Below, piece after piece: positions 17,549-26,268 of a stretch of 64,000 nt of DNA. Where the stretch lies: assembly GCA_002426795.1 (NCBI GenBank), contig DINQ01000020.1:443017-507016 (forward strand), written 5' to 3'. The notes under the pieces are model-generated. The model was not told where the DNA came from, searched no databases, and worked only from the letters and a program-made list of their open reading frames with translations. The first letter of the stretch is position 1, and every line of letters starts with the position of its first letter. Position numbers and translations under genes: made by a program. Source of the stretch: Bacteroidales bacterium UBA5536. Lineage in GTDB: Bacteria > Bacteroidota > Bacteroidia > Bacteroidales > F082.

Positions 17549-17711
17549 TTTTTATGATCCGATTTCAATGCCTAAGAAATTATCATTCAAGAGCATATGC
17601 CTATTAGCATCAGCAAAAATAACTCATTTGGCCCCGCAAAGCTACAATCAAATTTAATTGCTTAGCCTTGTAGGCCTAAAACAGACAAAACAAGGACCGA
17701 AATCGGTTGTT

Positions 17712-17750
17712 AAAAAAAGCCGTGACTCTTTGACTGTCCCGGCTTTTTTT
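17712..17750 (-). terminator. Terminator of the ModE-WtpA-ALDH operon
   Basis: An 11-bp perfect stem (AAAAAAAGCCG / CGGCTTTTTTT) with a 17-nt loop. Its A- and T-runs make it work on both strands; for the minus strand it lies 37 bp past the ALDH stop. Confidence 0.85.
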
Positions 17751-17787
17751 GTGAATGATGATAAACAAGTGCTAATCTTTGGCAAGG

Positions 17788-19344
17788 TTACAAAACAAAT
17801 TTGATGCCTTGTGCAAATGGCAAGTCACTGCTAAAGTTGATGGTATTTGTTTGGCGGCGCATATACACTTTCCAGGCATCACTACCCGATTCGCGGCCAC
17901 CACCGGTGTCTTTTTCGCCACCGAAAGCACCACCGATCTCAGCACCTGAAGTACCGATATTGATATTGGCAATACCACAATCTGATCCTTCGTGCGAGAG
18001 AAAACGCTCAGTTTCGCGCATGTCAGTGCTAAACATGGCCGATGAAAGTCCTTGCGGCACATTGTTATGCATAGCGATGGCTTCCTCCAGCGTTTTATAT
18101 TTCATCAGGTAAAGAATTGGGGCGAAGGTTTCTTCCTGCACAATCTGGTAATGTTTTTCGGCTTCGGCTAACATTGGACGAACATAACAGCCCGACTCAT
18201 ACCCGGGTCCTGTTAGCACTTCGCCGCCATAAAGAATCTTGCCACCTTCTTTCAGTAAAAGTTCCTGTGCATATTTAAAGGACTCAACAGCACTCAGGTC
18301 GATCAGTGGCCCAACGAGCACATCAGGATCAAGTGGGCATCCGATGCGAATTTGTTTGTAGGCATTGATAAGTTTTTCTTTAAAACTATCGTAGATCGAT
18401 TCATGAATGATTAGTCGCCTGGTTGATGTACATCTTTGTCCGGCTGTTCCCACGGCACCAAAAACGGTGGCACGTAAAGCCATATCCTGATCTGCTTTGT
18501 CTGTGATGATAATGGCATTGTTTCCGCCCAGCTCAAGTAAGGTTCGACCAAGTCTTTCGCCTACAATTCGGCCAACACGACGACCAACAGCTGTGCTGCC
18601 TGTGCATGAGATAAGCGGTACACGCTTGTCAGATAAGAAGTTGTCGCCAATGTGCTTGGAGCTTCCAATAATCAGGTTGGTAACACCTTCAGGCACTTCA
18701 TTCCGTTTGAGAACATCTGCAATAATATTGTGAATCGCAACAGCACACAAGGGCACTTTTGACGAGGGTTTCCACAGAACGACATTGCCGGTAACCAATG
18801 CCAGCATGGCATTCCATGCCCAAACTGCGACCGGAAAATTAAAGGCAGTGATTACACCAACCACACCCAGTGGGTGATATTGATCGTACATGCGATGACG
18901 TTCGCGCTCGCTGTGCATGGTATAGCCATAAAGCTGGCGCGAAATGCCCAATGAGAAATCTGCTATGTCAATCATTTCCTGCACTTCGCCAAGGCCTTCC
19001 TGGTAGATTTTGCCCATTTCGTAACTCACCAACCGGCCTAGATCTTCCTTGTGACGGCGAAATTCATTACCCATTTGCCGGACGATATCGCCCCGTTTTG
19101 GAGCAGGCACCATACGCCAATATTGAAAGGCTTCCTGGGCTTTTTCCATGATAAACTGGTAATCGTCCCATGTTCCCTGCCTGACTTCAGCAATTAGGCG
19201 GTTATCACACGAAGCTGTGCTTTTTAGTATTTCGCCATTGGTTTCGAGCCATACAGCACCTGTGCTGGCACCATGATTCATATCTTTGATACCCAACCTT
19301 TCCAAGGCAGGCTTGATATCACAAGTAGGACATAAATGTTTCAT
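17788..19344 (-). CDS. ALDH7-type aldehyde dehydrogenase (antiquitin-like, alpha-aminoadipic semialdehyde type)
   Basis: 518 residues. The catalytic Cys is in GQRCTSTRR (about 305), the general base Glu in LELGGNNA (about 271), and the NAD-binding region includes TGSTAVGRRVG. The C-terminal IGTSGAEIGGAFGGEKDTGG and SGSDAWKVYMRR are hallmarks of ALDH7, whose members oxidise alpha-aminoadipic semialdehyde/piperideine-6-carboxylate in lysine breakdown. An unusual N-terminal extension carries HLCPTCD (a CxxC); the usual family start aligns near ALERLGIKD. It lies 14 bp behind the WtpA-like gene, making it the third gene of a ModE-WtpA-ALDH operon. The link between metal uptake and an aldehyde enzyme is suggestive only, as ALDH7 itself needs no metal. 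Confidence 0.88.
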   Translation of the reverse strand: MKHLCPTCDIKPALERLGIKDMNHGASTGAVWLETNGEILKSTASCDNRLIAEVRQGTWDDYQFIMEKAQEAFQYWRMVPAPKRGDIVRQMGNEFRRHKEDLGRLVSYEMGKIYQEGLGEVQEMIDIADFSLGISRQLYGYTMHSERERHRMYDQYHPLGVVGVITAFNFPVAVWAWNAMLALVTGNVVLWKPSSKVPLCAVAIHNIIADVLKRNEVPEGVTNLIIGSSKHIGDNFLSDKRVPLISCTGSTAVGRRVGRIVGERLGRTLLELGGNNAIIITDKADQDMALRATVFGAVGTAGQRCTSTRRLIIHESIYDSFKEKLINAYKQIRIGCPLDPDVLVGPLIDLSAVESFKYAQELLLKEGGKILYGGEVLTGPGYESGCYVRPMLAEAEKHYQIVQEETFAPILYLMKYKTLEEAIAMHNNVPQGLSSAMFSTDMRETERFLSHEGSDCGIANINIGTSGAEIGGAFGGEKDTGGGRESGSDAWKVYMRRQTNTINFSSDLPFAQGIKFVL

Positions 19345-19358
19345 ATTCTTATAGTTAA

Positions 19359-20309
19359 TTATTGATGTTTAATCAGGGGTATAATTGTTTCGGGATATTC
19401 TTCCGGGTTTTGCACCAAAGCTGGATTAAGAGGGTGGAGCCCGGACTCTTGAAGGATTTTGCCGCCAATTTCCGGGTTAAGCATCATCTGTAAAAATTCC
19501 CAAACTTGTTTGTTTGCCTCAGCTGTTTTTAGGATGCTGATTCCATAAACGATGGCTTCTCCTTTTACCTGCAATGAATCGCCAGATTGACTTCCACGCA
19601 CATTCAGACCTGCCTGTTGATACCAATTGTTGAGCTTGGGATTACTCAGGTTTACTGAATCGGAAAGTTTAAGATAATGGAGTTCGTATTGCCTGGCAAG
19701 ACTTTCGTATGTAAACAAATAATCAATGGTTCGTGTATTGAGGAGTACAATCAGGTCAGTTTCTTTAGGGCGTTCCACATAACGTTCGCCAGACAGGATT
19801 TGTTCATCAGGCCGATTGATACCCTCCATAAATCCTGCCAACTGCAGGCATAAACGCGCTCGGTAGCCACATGGGTCGGCATTTGGGTCTGATGCGCCAA
19901 TGGAAGCTTGGCTGGTCAGGAGAGTATTGAGCCAGTTTTTCTGGGTGAGCGATGCACGCAAAGAGGAATCAGCATATGCCAAAACGATGCTGTTTGAAGC
20001 AAATGCAATGTTGAATCGACTGAAGTCAGGGATCAGCAGCTGATCGATTAACTGGTAATCTGCAGAGCCAACCAGATCCGCCTGCCTGTGCAAATCAGTA
20101 ACTTTGCGGATGGTGTTAAGTGAGCCGGCTGCTTCAAGCAAAAATGACTGATCCGGATGCATTTCCTGATAAGTTTCAGTGAGCAAGCGCATTGGATGGC
20201 TTAGGCTGCCCGCATGGAAAATGCGAATGGGATTTGCTTTTTGATCCCCTTTACAGGAAGTCAATACCAGCACCAGACCAATAAACGATAACCAAATCAG
20301 CTTATTCAT
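19359..20309 (-). CDS. wtpA: Tungstate/molybdate ABC transporter binding lipoprotein (WtpA-like)
   Basis: 316 residues from ATG 20309, which gives a clean lipoprotein signal (LSFIGLVLVLTSC, lipobox Cys about residue 19). The mature part starts IRIFHAGSLSHPM, with the HAGSL anion-binding loop typical of WtpA/ModA-type proteins, followed by EAAGSLNTIRKVTDL and LVGSADYQLIDQLL. The oxyanion specificity (W versus Mo) is not certain. The start overlaps the ModE-like gene by 8 bp, indicating translational coupling. The matching permease/ATPase genes are separate at 11129-12974. Confidence 0.85.
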   Translation of the reverse strand: MNKLIWLSFIGLVLVLTSCKGDQKANPIRIFHAGSLSHPMRLLTETYQEMHPDQSFLLEAAGSLNTIRKVTDLHRQADLVGSADYQLIDQLLIPDFSRFNIAFASNSIVLAYADSSLRASLTQKNWLNTLLTSQASIGASDPNADPCGYRARLCLQLAGFMEGINRPDEQILSGERYVERPKETDLIVLLNTRTIDYLFTYESLARQYELHYLKLSDSVNLSNPKLNNWYQQAGLNVRGSQSGDSLQVKGEAIVYGISILKTAEANKQVWEFLQMMLNPEIGGKILQESGLHPLNPALVQNPEEYPETIIPLIKHQ

Positions 20310-20688
20310 GTTGACTGGATACTGATTTTTTAAACTCGGCAAATGCTTCTTCTACGCTGTCATCAAAACGCTGCTGTAGTGCATGATAGGCTTCAAGTAG
20401 TTTTTTGCCACCTGAAGTCAGGCTTGAGTTCCCGCCATCTTTGCCGCCACGGTGTTTTTCAATCAGCTGGTAGCCCAAAATAGTTTCTGCCTGTTCAATA
20501 TCACCCCAGGCTTTCCTGTAACTTATGCCAATTTCATCTGCAGCAGTTTTGATAGAACCTAATATATTGATTTGGTGCAAAAGTGCAAAAGTGCTGTCGC
20601 TGACCTTGCCACCTCCGGTTACTCCTGACAGCCAGATTTTATAGGTCAGAAATACATCTCTTTTATTTTTTTTCGGGGGTTTGTCCAT
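20302..20688 (-). CDS. ModE-like winged-helix regulator lacking the molybdate-binding domains
   Basis: 128 residues from ATG 20688. The winged helix-turn-helix matches the N-terminal domain of ModE (LLHQINILGSIKTAADEIGISYRKAW then GYQLIEKHRGGKDGGNSSLTSGG). The C-terminal molbindin repeats of full ModE are absent, so metal sensing would need another route. The longer open frame to 20796 is rejected because a promoter (TTG-N22-TATATTTG) lies inside it, with a start predicted just before 20688. The protein probably controls its own operon (wtpA and ALDH) and perhaps the permease unit. Confidence 0.82.
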   Translation of the reverse strand: MDKPPKKNKRDVFLTYKIWLSGVTGGGKVSDSTFALLHQINILGSIKTAADEIGISYRKAWGDIEQAETILGYQLIEKHRGGKDGGNSSLTSGGKKLLEAYHALQQRFDDSVEEAFAEFKKSVSSQHE

Positions 20689-20708
20689 GTCTTTTCTTCG
20701 CTTGATTG

Positions 20709-20741
20709 CAAATATAAAACAATATACCGATAGGAAATCAA
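20709..20741 (-). promoter_or_regulatory. Promoter of the ModE-WtpA-ALDH operon
   Basis: TTG (20739-20741) and TATATTTG (20709-20716) are 22 bp apart on the minus strand. Predicted start near 20702, about 14 nt before ATG 20688. The spacer contains TATCGGTATA, a possible operator half, but no perfect dyad. Confidence 0.6.
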
Positions 20742-21000
20742 TTACATATCCAATTTTCGGGCAAATGATTGCTTTATTTAAGAAAAACATCTTCAAATAG
20801 GAGGTTTAAATTACTTTTCTAATAAATATAATATTCTTTAATGAATGTGGATTTTGTTATATGCAATATTCTTTAAAATACAGTAATACAATGATATATT
20901 ATTTATATCTATATCTAAAAAGCGAAGAACGGTTTATTTAGATCAGGTATAAATTACATCTTAATAAAGAAAAAAATCTTTAATTAATTATACAATTTAT
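20742..21000. other. Divergent regulatory region between ModE-like gene and rex
   Basis: The 340 bp between the two start codons hold the ModE promoter on the minus side and the rex -7 element on the plus side. The middle (about 20810-20990) is very AT-rich and carries a 12-bp direct repeat (listed separately). No perfect Rex box (TTGTTAA-type dyad) could be picked out by eye. Confidence 0.5.
20830..20876. repeat. 12-bp direct repeat upstream of rex
   Basis: AATATTCTTTAA occurs at 20830-20841 and again at 20865-20876, 35 bp apart (about 3.3 helical turns). In an AT-rich region this may be chance, but its position between two regulator genes makes it a candidate binding-site pair. Confidence 0.4.
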
Positions 21001-21008
21001 TACTTTTG
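21001..21008 (+). promoter_or_regulatory. -7 element (TACTTTTG) of the rex-hyd promoter
   Basis: TACTTTTG fits TAnnTTTG exactly; predicted start near 21015, about 14 nt before the rex ATG. The -33 region shows only TTTA (20979-20982), so the promoter may be weak or activator-assisted. Confidence 0.55.
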
Positions 21009-21028
21009 CTGCATCAAAAAACATTGAA

Positions 21029-21691
21029 ATGGAACTGCAAAATACACTCGTCAAAAAACCACAGCCCGTGCCAGAACCTACGGTAAGAAGAATGCCTTCG
21101 TACCTGACAATCTTACATCGCCTGCACGATGAGCACGTGCTGTTTGTTTCTGCTCCGCAGTTGGCGCGTCAGCTAAATGTGGATCCCACTCAGGTGGTCA
21201 AGGACATTTCATATACTGGCATTACCGGGCGCACACGAGTGGGCTATGGAGTGGATGAGCTGATCGGTGGACTGGAAGAATTTTTGGGATTTAACAGAAA
21301 GCATGAAGCCTTTTTGGTTGGTGCTGGATTTTTGGGCAGTGCTTTGATGCAGTATCAGGGATTTCGTGAAGCAGGCATGAAAATCGTTGCAGCATTTGAT
21401 ACCGACAAGAAGAAAATCGGAACAGAAGTGGCTGGCATTCCTGTTTTCGATCTGGAGAAATTTCGTGACCTCGCAGGCCGGCTGCATATTACCATTGGTA
21501 TTATTACAACACCGGCATCAGTAGCACAACAAATTGCTGATTTAATGGTTGGTTGGGGCATCAAAGCCATTTGGAACTTTACCCCAATTGCACTTAAGGT
21601 TCCTTCCAATGTGATCATTCAGGACACGCATATTTATGCAAACCTGGCAGTAATGCTCAATAAACTTGCTGCAATCAAAGAAGAAATATAG
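21029..21691 (+). CDS. rex: Redox-sensing transcriptional repressor Rex
   Basis: 220 residues. The N-terminal winged helix (about 18-85; LTILHRLHDEHVLFVSAPQLARQLNVDPTQVVKDISY) is followed by a Rossmann domain with the dinucleotide motif VGAGFLGSALM (about 97-107) and a C-terminal swapped helix (YANLAVMLNKLAAIKEE). Rex dimers bind DNA when NAD+ is high and let go when NADH rises, so they derepress fermentative and hydrogen-producing genes. It stands 32 bp ahead of hydC on the same strand, in line with a role in controlling the hydrogenase operon and itself. A short GGGAA-N5-TTCCC dyad lies in that gap. Confidence 0.93.
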   Translation: MELQNTLVKKPQPVPEPTVRRMPSYLTILHRLHDEHVLFVSAPQLARQLNVDPTQVVKDISYTGITGRTRVGYGVDELIGGLEEFLGFNRKHEAFLVGAGFLGSALMQYQGFREAGMKIVAAFDTDKKKIGTEVAGIPVFDLEKFRDLAGRLHITIGIITTPASVAQQIADLMVGWGIKAIWNFTPIALKVPSNVIIQDTHIYANLAVMLNKLAAIKEEI

Positions 21692-21723
21692 CGGGAAGAC
21701 ATTTCCCTTTTAAAGAAATAAAC

Positions 21724-22254
21724 ATGAACACAGTTAACACGCAAACGAACAACAAAGTAAGGCAGTTTCAGCAGGTGCTCGAAATTATCGAAAAGCACAA
21801 TTACGACAAAACACGCCTTATCACCATCCTTCAGCAGGTACAGCATGAATACCGTTATCTGCCACAGGAAGTGCTCACCTATGTTGCCACGGCACTCAAC
21901 ATGCCCGTCGCTGAAGTGTATGGGGTAGCCACTTTTTACGCGCATTTTTCGCTCGAAGCAAAAGGAAAGTATGTCATCAAAGTTTGTGATGGCACCGCTT
22001 GCCATGTAAAAGGCTCATCTAAATTGCTTGACACGCTTCGGGGCAAACTTAGATTAAGCGAACAAAAGCACACTACCGACGATATGCTGTTTACGATTGA
22101 AGCAGTGAGTTGCCTGGGGGCCTGTGGACTTGCACCAGTGATGGTGATCAACGAAAAAGTGTATGGCGAGGTCAATACCAAAAAATGTAATGCCATATTA
22201 GAAGAAATTTTAGCCGGTGAAACTGCTGCTGCAGTGGACGAAAACTCTTTGTAA
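21724..22254 (+). CDS. hydC: Electron-bifurcating [FeFe] hydrogenase subunit HydC (NuoE-like)
   Basis: 176 residues of the NuoE/24-kDa type. An N-terminal helical part (QQVQHEYRYLPQEVLTYVATALNMPVAEVYGVATFY) is followed by a thioredoxin-fold [2Fe-2S] domain whose ligands are in CDGTACHVKGS (C-x4-C) and CLGACGLAP (C-x3-C). It is the smallest subunit of the HydABC complex and takes part in electron transfer between NADH and the hydrogenase. It lies 11 bp before hydB. It could in isolation be a complex I NuoE, but the neighbours settle it. Confidence 0.92.
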   Translation: MNTVNTQTNNKVRQFQQVLEIIEKHNYDKTRLITILQQVQHEYRYLPQEVLTYVATALNMPVAEVYGVATFYAHFSLEAKGKYVIKVCDGTACHVKGSSKLLDTLRGKLRLSEQKHTTDDMLFTIEAVSCLGACGLAPVMVINEKVYGEVNTKKCNAILEEILAGETAAAVDENSL

Positions 22255-22265
22255 AAGAATTAAAG

Positions 22266-24176
22266 ATGGAAACACTAGCAACAATAGACCTTAAACAGGT
22301 CAAGGAAAATTACACAAAAGCTGCTGAAAGCATCCACAAAAGAATTGTGATCTGCGCCGGAACAGGATGCATCGCCAATGGGGCATTAAGCGTATACGCT
22401 GCCTTTGAAGAGGCAATTCAGCAAGCAGGAATTGAACTTTTTGTCGATCTCGAATTGAATCGTCACGACGATAAAACCAATGTACAGCTTACTGGCAGTG
22501 GTTGCCAGGGATTCTGCGCTCAGGGTCCGCTTGTCAATATTTTGCCCGACGAAACCATGTACACGAAGGTGAAGGTTGAAGATGTCCAGGAAATCGTTGA
22601 ACGATCCATTTTGAAAGATGAAGTCATCGACAGATTGCTCTATATCAATCCGGTAGATGGTAGCAAGAGCAAAGGGCAACTCGATATCCCTTTTTATAAA
22701 AGACAAAACCGACTCGTCTTGGGCGAATGTGGACACGTTGATCCTCAAAACATCCGCGAGTATATTGCCCATGATGGTTATGCAGCAGCCGAGAAGGCAT
22801 TTTTATATATGACACCCGATGAGGTGTGCAGCAGTATCATCGAATCAGGTCTGAGAGGCCGTGGTGGTGGTGGTTTCCCAACGGGCCGCAAATGGATGCT
22901 CACGCTGGCAGAGCCGAGCACAAAAAAATATGTCATCTGCAATGGCGATGAAGGCGATCCGGGTGCATTTATGGACCGCAGTCTGATGGAAGGCAATCCG
23001 CACCGAGTGCTTGAAGGCATGATGATTGCCGCCCGTGCCATCGGAGCAGATGAAGCCTATGTTTATGTCAGACTCGAATATCCACTGGCAGTGCAACGCA
23101 TGCGCAAAGCTATTGAAGACGCCATGGATGCAGGTGTACTTGGCGACGATATTTTTGGTAGCGGACACAATATGTTCATCCACATCATGGAAGGCGCTGG
23201 CGCTTTCGTGTGTGGTGAAGAAACAGCTTTGATGGCCTCAATCGAAGGAAAACGAGGTATGCCCATGCCCAAACCTCCGTTTCCGGCACAAAAAGGACTT
23301 TTTGGTAAACCAACCGTCATCAATAATGTAGAAACTTTGGCTGCTGTGCCGCTTATCATTCGTAAAGGACCAGGCTGGTTCAATTCATTTGGTACAGCCA
23401 ACTCGAAAGGGACAAAAACTTTTGCACTAACGGGTCACGTGGCCAATACAGGGCTGATTGAAGTGCCTTTCGGAACCACCTTGCGCGAAATCGTTTACAA
23501 TATCGGTGGCGGAGTTACAAACGATGATGGAAAAGTCACAGGCGAAGGTTTTAAAGCCGTGCAGATTGGTGGCCCGTCAGGTGGCTGTCTTACCGAGGAA
23601 GACCTCGATTTGCCCATTGATTATGATAATCTGATTGCAAAAGGTGCCATGGTAGGTTCCGGTGGTTTGGTTGTGATGAACAAACAATCGTGCATGGTGC
23701 AGATTGCCCGTTTCTTCATGAATTTTACCCAAAGCGAAAGCTGCGGAAAATGCGTGCCTTGCCGCGAAGGAACCAAGCAAATGCTATCGATGCTCGATGA
23801 TATCATCGAAGGAAGAGCGACGGATGAAACTTTTGAATTGCTCGAAGAAGTAGGCAATGTGGTCAAGAAAGCTTCACTCTGCGGACTTGGAAAAACAGCT
23901 CCAAGCCCAGTACTTTCAACCATTGTGAAGTTTAAAGATGAATACCTTGAGCATATCCACGACAAACGATGTGCAACCAACAATTGCAAGGCCCTGGCCA
24001 GCATCAGTATCGATCCCGAAAAATGCATCGGATGCACAGCTTGTGCTCGTAAATGTCCGGTCGGAGCCATCAGCGGCAATAAAAAACAGCCGCATGTGAT
24101 TGATGCTGCTCTTTGCACCAAATGCGGTGTTTGTCACCAGGTTTGCAAGTTTGACGCCGTAATTGGATTTAACTAA
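22266..24176 (+). CDS. hydB: Electron-bifurcating [FeFe] hydrogenase subunit HydB (NuoF-like, NADH/FMN)
   Basis: 636 residues. Domains in order: thioredoxin-like [2Fe-2S] (about 20-125; CAGTGC and CQGFC), the FMN/NADH-binding NuoF core (about 140-430; GLRGRGGGGFPTGRKW, CNGDEGDPGAFMDRS), an SLBB segment, a [4Fe-4S] domain (ESCGKCVPCREGTKQM plus a later CGLG), and two C-terminal ferredoxin clusters (CIGCTACARKCPVGA; CTKCGVCHQVCKFDA). This is the NADH-oxidising, flavin-bearing subunit of HydABC. The extra C-terminal ferredoxin domain, absent from plain NuoF, is typical of bifurcating complexes. It is followed 12 bp later by hydA. Confidence 0.93.
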   Translation: METLATIDLKQVKENYTKAAESIHKRIVICAGTGCIANGALSVYAAFEEAIQQAGIELFVDLELNRHDDKTNVQLTGSGCQGFCAQGPLVNILPDETMYTKVKVEDVQEIVERSILKDEVIDRLLYINPVDGSKSKGQLDIPFYKRQNRLVLGECGHVDPQNIREYIAHDGYAAAEKAFLYMTPDEVCSSIIESGLRGRGGGGFPTGRKWMLTLAEPSTKKYVICNGDEGDPGAFMDRSLMEGNPHRVLEGMMIAARAIGADEAYVYVRLEYPLAVQRMRKAIEDAMDAGVLGDDIFGSGHNMFIHIMEGAGAFVCGEETALMASIEGKRGMPMPKPPFPAQKGLFGKPTVINNVETLAAVPLIIRKGPGWFNSFGTANSKGTKTFALTGHVANTGLIEVPFGTTLREIVYNIGGGVTNDDGKVTGEGFKAVQIGGPSGGCLTEEDLDLPIDYDNLIAKGAMVGSGGLVVMNKQSCMVQIARFFMNFTQSESCGKCVPCREGTKQMLSMLDDIIEGRATDETFELLEEVGNVVKKASLCGLGKTAPSPVLSTIVKFKDEYLEHIHDKRCATNNCKALASISIDPEKCIGCTACARKCPVGAISGNKKQPHVIDAALCTKCGVCHQVCKFDAVIGFN

Positions 24177-24188
24177 AGACACAGAAAA

Positions 24189-26237
24189 ATGGAAACAAAA
24201 GGAATAATCAATATAGATGGGATCAATGTCCCAATCGAAAATGAAAAGAATGTTCTGGAGCTTATTCGGAAGGCTGATATCGAGCTGCCAACATTTTGCT
24301 ACCACTCGCATCTGAGCACATATGGCGCATGCCGCCTCTGCGTGAGCGACATTGATGGCATGGGAATTCAGGCTACCTGTTCAGTTCCGCCCCGCGATGG
24401 GATGGTTGTAAAAACCAACACAGCCGAGGTGCGACAGATTCGTAAAGTGAATCTTGAACTCCTGCTTGCAAATCACGATGTGAGTTGTCCGAGTTGTTCC
24501 CGCTCAAACAACTGCAAGCTACAGGACCTTACCCGCAGACTTGGAGTTACAAAAGTCCGTTTCAAAAAAACAGATAAGGTTGAACCTATCGATAACAAAT
24601 CGTGGAGTATTGTACACGATCCGAACAAATGTGTGCTGTGTGGCGATTGCGTGAGAGCCTGCAAAGAAATACAGTCAGTTGGTGCCATAGAGTTTGTGAA
24701 TCGTGGTGCAAAAACAACTGTGGCTCCTGCTTTCCTTAAAAGTCTTGCTGACGTAGAGTGCGTTTACTGCGGACAATGCGTTGCTGTTTGTCCGGTTGGT
24801 GCACTCACGCCAAAGCCTGAAACTGAAGAGGTTTGGAAAGCCATCAACGACCCTGACAAATATGTCGTTGCACAACTTGCTCCTGCTGTTCGGGTAGCCT
24901 TGGGCGAAGGTTTTGGTATGGAAGCCGGAAGTGCAACCACCGGTCAGATTGTGGCTGCCCTCAAACGATTAGGATTCGACCAGGTGTACGACACTTCTTT
25001 TGCAGCCGATCTTACCGTACTCGAAGAAGCAACTGAGTTTATCCAGCGCAAGCTTAAAGGCGAAAACCTGCCACAGTTTACTTCCTGTTGCCCGAGTTGG
25101 GTCAAATTTGCCGAGCAATACTATCCGGAGCTTTTGCCCAATCTATCGAGTTGCAAATCGCCACAGCAGATGTTTGGATCGGTAGCAAGAGAAACTTTGC
25201 CAAAATTATTGGGAATCAAGCCCGAGCAGTTGGTGATTGTTTCCATTATGCCTTGCACGGCCAAAAAATTTGAAGCGAAACGCGAAGAGTTTATCCATGA
25301 GGGTGTTGCAGAAGTAGACCATGTATTAACTACCGAAGGACTCGGAAGGATGATACACGAAACCGGTTTGCAATTCAGAAAGCTGACACCGGAGTCGTTT
25401 GATTTACCATTGGGCTTTAAAACTGGTGCGGGCGTTATTTTTGGCAATACCGGTGGTGTGAGCGAGGCAGTATTGAGATTTGCATATGAGAAAATTACAG
25501 GCGAAAAGCTGGCAGCTAACGATTTCAAAATGGTACGTGGAATGGACGGGATCCGGAGTGCCGAGCTTGAGATTGGTTCGATTAAACTGAAACTTGCTGT
25601 GGCACACAGCCTGAGCAATGCACGGATACTTTGCGAGAAAATTGTTGCCGGTGAGTCAGATTACGACCTCATCGAAGTCATGGCTTGCCCTGGAGGTTGT
25701 ATTGCTGGAGGTGGTCAACCCATAAGTTTTGAGCCGGATTTCCGCGAAAAACGTGCCCAATCGCTTTACAATGTCGACAAACAGTTACAGCTGCACAAAT
25801 CGCAGGAAAATCCCTATGTGAAAGAACTCTACCAGATGATACTGGGCGAAGTAGGAGGGCATAAGGCACACGAACTTTTGCATACCCACTATCACGGACG
25901 TAAGAGAATAACAGAACAACTGCTGACGATCAGAGATACTGAACACCCAAAAATTGAAGTTTGTGTTTGTGTAGGGACAAACTGCTTTTTAAAGGGTTCG
26001 CAGGAATTGCTCAAGAAGCTGATGCAGTATGTCACTGAAAATAAGCTGGAAGATATTGTTGGATTTGAAGGTCAGGAAGAAATGGTAGATGTAAAAGCAA
26101 CATTCTGCTTTGAACGTTGCGACCGTGGTCCGGTTCTTCGTGTAAACCAACACGTGATTGAGCACGCCAGCTTTGAAAAAGCTAAGAAAGTGTTGGATCA
26201 GGAAATTGCCCGTATCGGTGCATTGATGAATGCCTGA
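24189..26237 (+). CDS. hydA: [FeFe] hydrogenase catalytic subunit HydA (group A3, trimeric type)
   Basis: 682 residues. An N-terminal [2Fe-2S] domain (CYHSHLSTYGACRLC), a His-Cys3 [4Fe-4S] site (HDVSCPSCSRSNNC) and two [4Fe-4S] clusters (CVLCGDCVRAC; CVYCGQCVAVCP) feed the H-cluster domain. H-cluster ligands are visible in TSCCPSW (C301, with C300 as the likely proton-relay Cys), MPCTAKK (C356) and MACPGGCIAGG (C500, C504). A small-subunit-like segment follows. The C-terminus (about 590-680) is a further thioredoxin-like [2Fe-2S] domain (CVGTNC, CFERC). The protein makes or consumes H2 using electrons from ferredoxin and NADH. The maturases HydE, HydF and HydG are not in this window. Confidence 0.94.
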   Translation: METKGIINIDGINVPIENEKNVLELIRKADIELPTFCYHSHLSTYGACRLCVSDIDGMGIQATCSVPPRDGMVVKTNTAEVRQIRKVNLELLLANHDVSCPSCSRSNNCKLQDLTRRLGVTKVRFKKTDKVEPIDNKSWSIVHDPNKCVLCGDCVRACKEIQSVGAIEFVNRGAKTTVAPAFLKSLADVECVYCGQCVAVCPVGALTPKPETEEVWKAINDPDKYVVAQLAPAVRVALGEGFGMEAGSATTGQIVAALKRLGFDQVYDTSFAADLTVLEEATEFIQRKLKGENLPQFTSCCPSWVKFAEQYYPELLPNLSSCKSPQQMFGSVARETLPKLLGIKPEQLVIVSIMPCTAKKFEAKREEFIHEGVAEVDHVLTTEGLGRMIHETGLQFRKLTPESFDLPLGFKTGAGVIFGNTGGVSEAVLRFAYEKITGEKLAANDFKMVRGMDGIRSAELEIGSIKLKLAVAHSLSNARILCEKIVAGESDYDLIEVMACPGGCIAGGGQPISFEPDFREKRAQSLYNVDKQLQLHKSQENPYVKELYQMILGEVGGHKAHELLHTHYHGRKRITEQLLTIRDTEHPKIEVCVCVGTNCFLKGSQELLKKLMQYVTENKLEDIVGFEGQEEMVDVKATFCFERCDRGPVLRVNQHVIEHASFEKAKKVLDQEIARIGALMNA

Positions 26238-26268
26238 CACAGCGAACAATTGGTTAGTGAAGGCTATT

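Noticed and set aside
21693..21707. GGGAA-N5-TTCCC dyad between rex and hydC as an attenuator
   Set aside because: Only a 5-bp stem and a short T-run; mentioned under rex but not supported as a separate feature.
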